DNA of 64,000 nt from the NCBI RefSeq assembly GCF_017916325.1, contig NC_090136.1, positions 64,501 to 128,500 of the forward strand, written 5' to 3'. Position numbers and translations under genes: made by a program. This DNA comes from Leishmania martiniquensis. Taxonomy: Eukaryota; Euglenozoa; Kinetoplastea; Trypanosomatida; Trypanosomatidae. The notes beneath the pieces are model-generated. The model was not told the origin of the DNA and made no database searches. It saw only the letters and a list, made by a program, of their open reading frames with translations. Position 1 is the first letter of the stretch. Every line of letters begins with the position of its first letter. This document shows, piece by piece, positions 57,401 to 64,000 of the stretch.

Positions 57401-59048
57401 CGACGTGGTGGAAGGCTGCATCGTCGCCTGCAGCCTCGTGGACGACGTCCCGCGCCGCTGGGTGTTCCGCCGCGTCCGATATGACGTGCTTCGCCCGATC
57501 TACAAACTAGACCTGGAGGAGCTGCTTCGCTCCTGCCTGATTCCGCGCTCGAAGCTGGTGGCGTGGATGCTGAACGAGCAGATCGTGCCGTCCGAAATGC
57601 AGCCGGAGGGGAACAGAAGAGGCGCCGCCGGGGGTGCCGGCGGCAGTGGCAGCGCCGCCAGCGTCCCGAGCGTGCCGCCGCCGTCGTACGATGCGGCGGC
57701 CGCGGCGGCGGTCGCTGCGGCTGTCGCTGCCGCTGGCACCAAGGGCTCTGCTGCCCCTATGGGCATGATGCAGGGTCTCGCGCTGCCGCCGCCTACACAG
57801 GGTGTGATGCCGCCGCCCATGAACGCCATCGGTGGTGGGTCCGTCTTCAACCCCACCGCCCCCGGTACAGCTGTGCCAATCGCGCCGACGACGCCGGCTC
57901 GCTCCATCTACCCATCCGCCTCCGCCATGTTGTCGCGCGTGACGGCGGCGCCGCAAGCCCCCCTTGCGGCCCCGCGACCGCCGGCGCAGGTGAGCACAGA
58001 AGCGCAGCTGAAGCAGCTGGCGAGCATCGTCCCGTCCTTCCACGTCGTGGATGGAAGCAAAGAAATCTCGCCCGGGGTGGCGGCAACCGTCTCAGCGACC
58101 TCGACCGCGGTCGGCAGCAACGGCACTGTCGCGGCAGCCGAGGGTAAGAGCGCGGCGGGCGACACCGTCACCGATGGCAGCCGCAGCTGCGCGCAGTGTC
58201 GCAGGCCAAAGCAAAGTGAAGACCTCCGCATCGACCGCCGCGACAACCGGCCGTACTGCTACTCGTGCTGGGCCAAGTCCGGCTACTGCTTCTGCAGCGT
58301 CTGCGGCGAATTTAAGGAAGTGCGGCGCGAGTCCAAAGGCCGCCACAAGGGGTCGACGGTGTGCGCGCAGTGTGGCCGGGCGGCAGCGGCGGCGGCAACT
58401 GCGGCTGAGGGTGGTGCACCGAGGGCAGTGGCCTCCTCCTCCTCGTCAACGCCGGCTGCTGGCGCGGCGGCGCTGACAACCGCGCAGGCCAAGGCCGAAG
58501 CAGCGTCACCCTCCAAAGCTCGGAAGAGGGCCGCGGCCAAGGAGAAGAAGCCTGCGGCGGCGGCGGCGGCAGTGACTGAGGCCGCTCCGAGCTCGGGCAG
58601 CGCCTCTCCTGCGGCGGCGGATGCAAAGCTGGCGGGTGGCGAAGGTCATGCCGCCGCAGTCAGCCCGACGTCTGGCGAGGGTGGCGACAAGGCGCACGCA
58701 GGAAAGGCAAAGGAGGGTAAGAAAAAGGGGGCATCCGCTTTAGCCAAGGCGACATTGTCGACCTCGTTGCCGGACGGGGTGACGGGGGCAGCCCTTCGCC
58801 AGACGCCGAAGGTGGAGGAGCAGACGACGGGCGGCCTCATGCAGGTAGATGCTGGGCTAGCGCCTGCCGCCGCCCCTGAGCCGACACCCGTTCCTGCAGC
58901 AGTGCATGCGGATCCAAGAGCCGGTGAGCCGTCCGAGGGGCGTTTAACAGACCCCATCGCCCCGGCAACGCCACCCGCCGTGCAGGATCCGTCCAAGGCG
59001 CAGGTGCAAGAAGAAAAGCGTAGCGGTGGTGGCTGCCGTCAGCAGTAG
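54420..59048 (+). CDS. Capping-type guanylyltransferase with P-loop and zinc-finger domains
   Basis: The 1542-residue protein is composite. Residues 1-470 are Pro/Met/Gln/His-rich low complexity. A P-loop kinase-like domain follows, with GIPAVGKTT near 482. Next is a nucleotidyltransferase of the mRNA capping type: motif I KVDG at 731-734 (catalytic Lys731), motif III VVLEGDL near 776, IIIa FLAYDAHYW, motif IV SDGLVF near 868, motif V FVWQQP near 888 (Lys of the usual WKP absent) and the OB-fold motif FRRVRYDVLRP near 1017. A Cys-rich region at 1258-1320 (CAQC, CYSC, CSVC, CAQC) suggests zinc binding. The tail is Ala/Lys-rich. Trypanosomes possess a P-loop plus guanylyltransferase protein (CE1) and a guanylyltransferase-methyltransferase (CGM1); this resembles CE1 with large extensions. 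Start is ATG 54420. Confidence 0.82.
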   Translation: MSDLATDEGRTPRQQPPSPAKPQPPTETRLNANAKSFTPSACGGAPLPQSAAAAATPAQPSAKEPQATRRAGDKTPPAGSGAKGPQTSGAQKLAPPPTQLPPAPSGGKKSATMMPAPPPPPPRFQEMGGMVPGMPPPMPGATPTGYMMPSSFMPPPPPMMMSPPNGVVFQPPGAPGMPHHHHHHSAGMAAAPPPPPQQQQQQPQPSMMPLWMPPPPTQQQHHHHQHQQPGMMMPMNNMMPIPMHLPMGAASPAISPGQRSSGPQQSLPPPPQQHQQQQHQQQPGMLMPFYSPPQGPMPHMTGMPPPAPGMIMPRAPPAASGAPAGGTMIPPPGAGAAAAAAMMAPHSHPSHNYSYAGNKGTPGTNTGASTSGLNSSHTMNSNCQSHMSTGMSPAAGRPALMSIPHQPSPPMMMMGHSGGPMMSSGGAAMPPPGMATLPPPPPPPPPLPPSASANARVSVGNAMLAALNSKEPPKFSCVLLSGIPAVGKTTLGRELVNSLKTDGMGWAFFSGADFLAEQQGKRSIWETKKDVFDALSSRLDELLEKQQKDRSIKGLVIDKNCKGIEDVYYLNALLLSKNIPFVGIVGLECADDDVLVQRMGGDDYLKEKLKFHRVIHARIVSLAKSAGMYRYVDATKRKEEVVQMLRTMVLGCCAQPPTRSIDNQQYDDSRANVMVDDYKEYSEVLTHLCRCVNNRGSQFPGSTDLVPFSEREMKDKGRINSIKNRYGVRRKVDGHRYLLIYRERKLYLVPPHMRAVLQMPSKAWIGSRLDSEHVSTVVLEGDLTRLNRDSQKELFLAYDAHYWSEADQPSSNKMIRMTFSERQAFLAANLCNESSACLAQDGVECVVVHQPTQKLSEAVDMLDSEEYPSDGLVFQPVNPIHRSDHVFVWQQPSCVTADFRVGKLLATRPPSETESDGMVASLKGATSEFRRNASGAASPPPQQQQHQSLPLATRRGNADAFAEHPARTFTLEVYDKTEKMYVQYENATVEVRHPDVVEGCIVACSLVDDVPRRWVFRRVRYDVLRPIYKLDLEELLRSCLIPRSKLVAWMLNEQIVPSEMQPEGNRRGAAGGAGGSGSAASVPSVPPPSYDAAAAAAVAAAVAAAGTKGSAAPMGMMQGLALPPPTQGVMPPPMNAIGGGSVFNPTAPGTAVPIAPTTPARSIYPSASAMLSRVTAAPQAPLAAPRPPAQVSTEAQLKQLASIVPSFHVVDGSKEISPGVAATVSATSTAVGSNGTVAAAEGKSAAGDTVTDGSRSCAQCRRPKQSEDLRIDRRDNRPYCYSCWAKSGYCFCSVCGEFKEVRRESKGRHKGSTVCAQCGRAAAAAATAAEGGAPRAVASSSSSTPAAGAAALTTAQAKAEAASPSKARKRAAAKEKKPAAAAAAVTEAAPSSGSASPAAADAKLAGGEGHAAAVSPTSGEGGDKAHAGKAKEGKKKGASALAKATLSTSLPDGVTGAALRQTPKVEEQTTGGLMQVDAGLAPAAAPEPTPVPAAVHADPRAGEPSEGRLTDPIAPATPPAVQDPSKAQVQEEKRSGGGCRQQ

Positions 59049-62000
59049 TGGGGACGCTGCCGTCACCAGCCGCCCAACAGTAAGCGACCCGGGATGCCAA
59101 GCGTGCACGCGTCGAGGAAGCACGGCAGACACCCTCCCCCACCTTCACCCACTCCTCCTTTCGTTGCGGGAAGCGATCGATGGGTGTGGGATGCAAGCGT
59201 CAGCTCGTAAGGACAAGCCGGCGGCAGCTGTACTAGCAACGGCCTGTGTGTCTGTCTGTCCGTGTCTGTGCATGTGTGTGTGTGTGCCTCTCTGAGTGTA
59301 TTTTTATGTGTGCTTTTTCTTTTTCCTTGCATGTATTTTGGCCTTTTTTTGTTCTTTCTTCTATCCCGTCTTATCGTCGACGTCGCTGACCGCTCTGGCC
59401 GTCCCGGCAGCATCGGTGGCAATGTTTAGGACGTGCCGCCTCCACATGCCTTTGCTCCTGCTGTGTCCTCTTTAAGCCAACACCGCCATCACCGCGTCGG
59501 CCCTCCTCTTCACTTTCGATCCACTGCTGCGTCGGCCGTCGTTGTTCTCACCACTTGTGGCTGTCGCCGTTTGGGTCTAATGCCGTTGTGGTGACTCCAG
59601 TGAAGCCCCTCACCCCCCTCTCTCATCCCCAACCCCTTTCGCGCGTGCGATGTGTGTCTGTCTGTGTCTGTCTGTCTGTCTGTGTCTGTGTGTCCTATTC
59701 GCCGTGCAAGTCTTCGCTGCGTATTCCGTTACATTTTGTTGACGCCCCCCTCCCTCCCCTTTTTTTGCGCACACACACACACGTCGCATGTGCTGACCTT
59801 TTTTTTTCCGGTCTGTTTGGCGCCCCGCTTTCCCTTTCCGTCCTCCTCCTCCCCCTCCTCTCTCTCTCCCCGCACGTGCATGGCGGCAGCTTCGTCCGCC
59901 TCCCTCCCCCATCCCCGCGATATCTGTCCGCGTGTCTGTGTTCTGTATCGGTGTGCGTTGTGGCCTTTCCTACTCCGCCTTCGTCCCCACCCCACCCCCC
60001 TAACCCCTCACTCCCCTTCACTCACCCCCACTCCCCTCTCTCTTTCGCGTTGCGACTGCTCCGCGTCGTCTTCCTCTGGTTGCTGTGCTGTGCTTAAACT
60101 GACTCCGCTCACCACCTCTCACCCCCCCCACTCCCCCTCAGCGCCTCTTCGTTCGCCGTGATGCTCTTCTGTGCATATGCCCCCATCCCCCCAACACACA
60201 CACACACAGACGCACAGAGATTTGTGCTCCGCGTGTCGCACATTTGTTGTCTCTCTCTCTCTCTGTGTCTGTGTGCCCTTCTTGTCTTTTTCCCCTTCCC
60301 CTTTCCCTTCCCCCTCCACCCCAACCACCCTTCCCCGTCAGACACACACACAGACACACGCTTGTCTTGTCTCTTCATCCGTTCACTGACTCCCATTCCC
60401 CCCCTGCTCACACACACAGAGAGAGAGAGAGACAGACACACAGACACACCCAGCGTGACTTCTCTGGATTACGTTTTCTGTGTGTGCGCGTGTGTGTTCC
60501 GCCTTCATTCGTCGGGCTGTCGTGTGTCGCCGATGTGCCGGTGTTCGAAACGGTCGCTGTGCGTATATGAAGTTGCCCTCCCCCTCCCCCTCTCTCTCCT
60601 CTCTCCTCTCTTTCACATCTTGATGGCTGTCGCTCCGCATCAACGCGAAGGTGTCTGTATGTGTGTGTGTGTGTGGTGTCCCCCTTTTTCGCTTCCCGTT
60701 CGCCTGATAATCTTCGCCACCCACCCACCCCCCGATCACCCCTTTTTCTTCGCCCTCTTTTTTTTCCTGCCGTCCGTTCCGTCCCTCTCTCCCCTTCGGC
60801 GATGGTGCCCAGGTGCGACCCACAGCTGTGGTCTATCCTGATGAATGAATCGGTCAGACTAAGTCTGAGGCGGAGGCGGGCTCGCTGCCTGTGCTGTTGA
60901 TGCTCCTACGCTTTTCGTGGTGTTGCCGCCGCGGCAGCTTCCTTTTCGGCGCCTTTAAGGCACTCTCACCGACGTTTGTTGTCTGCTGTCTCCCCTCCCT
61001 CTCTCGTCCTCTGTCTCTCTGTCTGTGTCTGTCCGAGTGTGTGTGTGCGTGTATGTGTGTATGTGTGTGTGTGTGTGGCCGTGGATCAGATTAGGCCTCC
61101 CTTTCGTTTTCTCACTCACTCGCTCGTCCATCATTATCCGGCGGCCTCGCTTTGGCCGCTCGCTCCGCAACGCTGGCGCCTGCGCTGACGGAACGTCATG
61201 GCGATACATGCCGTCATCGTCTCCCCTCCACACACACACACAGACCGCCTACACACCTCTCCACTGCCCACGTCGCCCCCGCCCTTTTCACGTCTTCCGC
61301 CTCTCCCTGTCCCCCCCACACACACACGCACGCAGTCCCTCTCTCTTTCGAACTGACCGAGCCCTCAGGCAAGCACGCCTGTATGCGCTTCACTGCCCAC
61401 CGCTGTACCTCTGCTCGTGCACCTTTCCTTCTCACGTGGTCTTCACTCCGTCCGAATTGTGTTGAACCCCCAGCCGAATAGAAAAAAAAACGCAGCGTCG
61501 CGGTGCTGCTCGTTGTTGGCAGGGGGCCCCCCTTTCGCTACAGGGACGCTGCCACTCATCAGCCAAGTCCTCTGCCGAAGCCGGCACTCAGGAGGCCAAC
61601 AAGGGCGTGCAAGAGGAGCACGTGGCGGGCGGGGGGAGGAACGTGCGTGCGATCCGTCTTCTCCCACCCCCACCCCGCCTCCCAAGAGCTCTCCACTCGC
61701 CATTTACCCCTCGCGACGTCGTCTTGCTGGTCGCCCACTACCACCACCACCCCTCGCCTCGATGAGCATCGCGCCTCTCCTTCCTCCGCTCACCGCTCTC
61801 TCTCTCTCGTCCTCCTCGAGGCGGGGGGAGTGGGCGAAGGCAAAAAGGGCGCTGCACTCGCGCTCTGTGGTCAGGGAGACGCTCGTCGTGCACCCCGACG
61901 GACAGCAAACAAAAAACACACCGGTGCACGCACGCGCACGCGTGTATGATTCACTATTTCCCGGTAGGGAAGGCAACGAAGAGGGAGCGGAGGGGAACAG

Positions 62001-62971
62001 TGAGTGGCTCGCGAATCTGCGCGTGGCCTTTCAGGAGCCCGGTGCCCCAACTCTCTGTCCTTATGGCTGCCGCTGTGTGAGTGAGTGGGGGGGTGAATGA
62101 GCGTAGCCGAGCAGTGCCTCGTCCCCCCCTTCAACACTAACGAGGCGAGGACGAGGTGCCTCCCTGCGCCACACGGGCCTGCGACCGCGAATGCGTTTGC
62201 ACTACCGCTATGGTGGGCGACGTGGCAGCGTGACTCGAGCGCCTTTCGCGCGGCCCACACGTACGCCCACCGTCGCGTAAGCAGCCGGCACCACGTGGCG
62301 GACCGGCGAGGGGGAGGGGGGGCTGTGCTGGGGCGATGGGGCTGGCCGCAGGCCGGTGCGTGCGTGTGTGTGTGTTCTAAGCGGAAGTTCCACAGTTTAT
62401 GCTGTGCAGCGCTGTAGACATGCCGAAGAGAGCGCACGCGCGGTGACGGGATGGGCACATTAGCCTTGAGCTCACCCCCCCTCCCTTTCTCTTTCTCTCT
62501 CTCTCGGGCTCGCAAGGTACAGGTGCGTTGCTCCGCCCCCATCCCCATAGCGGCTCTGTTCGAGACGGCGGAGGGACCAGGAGGAATGCCCTCACCCACT
62601 CCTCACACGTACACACACGCACACGCACACACACACACACATCATCTCCCTCTCTCCACCCCTCCTCCTCTCTTGTCGCCTGTCGCGTGGACGAGGGCAA
62701 GAACGTTTTCACACCCGTTCGCATCGCCCAACCCTCACCTCCGCACGGTGCAGCAGCCACGCACGTCGTGACTTTCCGCGCCCTGGAGCACAGCCTCTTT
62801 ACTTTCTTGTCCGCCGCTTCGCTTAGTCCCCCTCTCTGGCGAGCATTCGTTCCAGCACAGTCGAACGCGTGGCCCACCCCCACCCCCGCTCCTCCTCCCT
62901 CCCTCCCTCCACACGTATTCACTCCCCCCATCACCCACCTGCCCCTAACTTAAGGTGAAGACGCCGGCAAC
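59049..62971. other. 3.9-kb intergenic spacer, pyrimidine-rich, no gene seen
   Basis: The longest spacer in the window. The plus strand is mostly T/C up to about 61400 with GT and CA repeats (59272-59286, 61040-61076, 61232-61244) and C-runs. From 61500 to 62420 the sequence is more complex. A frame at 61417-62100 is Pro/Arg/Ser low-complexity and I do not believe it is coding. CA repeats at 62620-62642 precede the acyl-CoA synthetase. Confidence 0.6.
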
Positions 62972-64000
62972 ATGGGTGCCTGTGTCGTCTCCGTAATGGA
63001 GGTGCTGAACAGCACCAGGCTGGTCGAGGCCCCGGACTTTGCAGCGCGGCTTCGCTACGGCGTCATCAACCGGCGCGTCACGGACGACGAGGCCGACCGC
63101 TCCGGCGTGTACCGGTGCGCGCGGCTGACGGATGAGGAGCACGCCCAGCGCTCTCGCTGGTACGATGGGCCCAATATCCTGCAGCGCCTCTCCACTATCT
63201 GCCGAGAACGCAGTGGCCGGCCCGCCATGGCGTACCGCACGGTGGACAAGGTGGTGAAGGAGACCACAGTAGATGAGAAGGGCCGCGCGCGGGAGTGGGA
63301 GTGGACCTACCTAATGGAGCCGACGTACGTGACGTATGGAGAGGTGTGGGATCGACTCGTCGCGTTTGGGCGTGGCCTGGTCGAGTTGGGCCTCAAGAAG
63401 GGCAGCCGCGTGGCGCTCTACGAGGAGACGCGCTGGGAGTGGGTGGTGACCATGCTCAGTGCGTGGACGCAGGAGATGATTGGGGTGACCGTGTATGCGA
63501 ACCTCGGCGAGGATGCGCTCCTCTACGCGCTCAAGGAGGCGGCGTGCGAGGCGCTGGTGTGCAACGGCAAGAGCGTTGGCAAGCTCATCTCGCTGATGGA
63601 GAAGCACGGGGTGCAGAGCACGACCATCATCTACCTCGACGAGCTGCCTGCTGACGTGCACTTGAAGTCGCACGACGTGTTCGCGTGGACCGAAGTTTTG
63701 GCAAAGGGCAAGCAGTCCACGGCACCCTACACCGTGCAGGACGACAACGAGACGGAGGTGCTGATCATGTACACGAGCGGCACGACCGGCAACCCGAAGG
63801 GTGTCATGCACACGATCGGCGCGCTGACGCAGGGCGCCCTGAGCCTCGATGAGCGGCTGACAGACCTGCTCGGCAAGAGGGAGGAGGAGGCGTACGTCGC
63901 CTATCTGCCGGCGGCGCACATCTTCGAGTTCACATGCGAGAACATCATGCTGCTGCGCGGCGCGCTCATCTGCTTCGGCCGCCCGCGCACGCTGACGGAC
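62972..64000 (+). CDS. Long-chain fatty acyl-CoA synthetase, 3' end beyond window
   Basis: The gene starts at ATG 62972 and is open to the window end (343 codons). It is an adenylate-forming enzyme of the AMP-binding superfamily: the ATP-binding signature YTSGTTGNPKG lies at residues 267-277, and the preceding AYVAYLPAAHIFEFT region, read further on, is typical of long-chain acyl-CoA ligases. It activates fatty acids to acyl-CoA. The start MGACVVSVMEVLN has Gly2 and Cys4, fitting N-myristoylation with palmitoylation and so membrane attachment. The region TYVTYGEVWDRLVAFGRGLV matches the conserved N-terminal block. Leishmania chromosome 1 carries several such genes in tandem; the window shows only the first part of one. 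Confidence 0.94.
   Translation, partial: MGACVVSVMEVLNSTRLVEAPDFAARLRYGVINRRVTDDEADRSGVYRCARLTDEEHAQRSRWYDGPNILQRLSTICRERSGRPAMAYRTVDKVVKETTVDEKGRAREWEWTYLMEPTYVTYGEVWDRLVAFGRGLVELGLKKGSRVALYEETRWEWVVTMLSAWTQEMIGVTVYANLGEDALLYALKEAACEALVCNGKSVGKLISLMEKHGVQSTTIIYLDELPADVHLKSHDVFAWTEVLAKGKQSTAPYTVQDDNETEVLIMYTSGTTGNPKGVMHTIGALTQGALSLDERLTDLLGKREEEAYVAYLPAAHIFEFTCENIMLLRGALICFGRPRTLTD

Noticed and set aside
61417..62100. 227-codon frame in the long spacer
   Set aside because: Pro/Arg/Ser-rich without recognisable motifs; composition changes with the underlying repeats.

Overview
The window is nuclear DNA of a trypanosomatid, most probably a Leishmania species. Evidence: long GC-rich protein-coding genes with no visible introns; two gene clusters pointing away from each other, as in kinetoplastid polycistronic units; long intergenic spacers full of CA/GT, CT/GA and short AT repeats; and polypyrimidine tracts followed by AG ahead of start codons, as expected for spliced-leader trans-splicing. 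The gene set (thioredoxin, DHH-type exopolyphosphatase, RAE1/Gle2, two eS7 genes, nicotinamidase, acyl-CoA synthetase) fits what I recall of Leishmania chromosome 1 around its single divergent strand-switch region. That placement is inference; the species cannot be fixed from the sequence alone.

Left unit (1-18.6 kb, all minus strand, listed left to right): a SNF2-family ATPase cut by the window edge; a beta-helix protein; an enkurin homologue; thioredoxin; an RluA-type pseudouridine synthase; a twin-CX9C CMC1-like protein; a SERF-like small protein; exopolyphosphatase; and a DUF1279-like membrane protein. The divergent strand-switch region (18626-19507) follows. It carries C8/C11 on its left and G13 on its right, so each transcription direction has a G-run on its own coding strand.

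Right unit (19.5-64 kb, all plus strand): RAE1/Gle2; a signal peptidase subunit 2-like protein; MPC2-like pyruvate carrier; a membrane protein of unknown role; a possible SYCP2/KKT17-18-like protein; a mitochondrial-looking membrane protein; TMEM208/SND2; dymeclin; a coiled-coil protein; a DNA polymerase X homologue lacking its catalytic aspartates; two identical eS7 genes; a BRAP2-type E3 ligase; an MFSD5-like transporter; a spacer with a tyrosine-recombinase fragment; nicotinamidase; a 1542-residue capping-guanylyltransferase-like protein; and the start of an acyl-CoA synthetase.

The genes do not form one pathway, as expected where polycistronic genes are functionally unrelated. Several near the strand switch are mitochondrial or organellar (CMC1-like, DUF1279-like, MPC2-like, exopolyphosphatase). 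The roughly 14-24 kb stretch centred on the strand switch looks less GC-rich, has shorter spacers and fewer dinucleotide repeats than the flanks. The best candidates for something new are the degenerate polymerase X, the capping-like fusion protein, the recombinase relic with its G-rich hairpin, a 539-bp perfect dispersed repeat, and the opposed G-runs of the strand-switch region.
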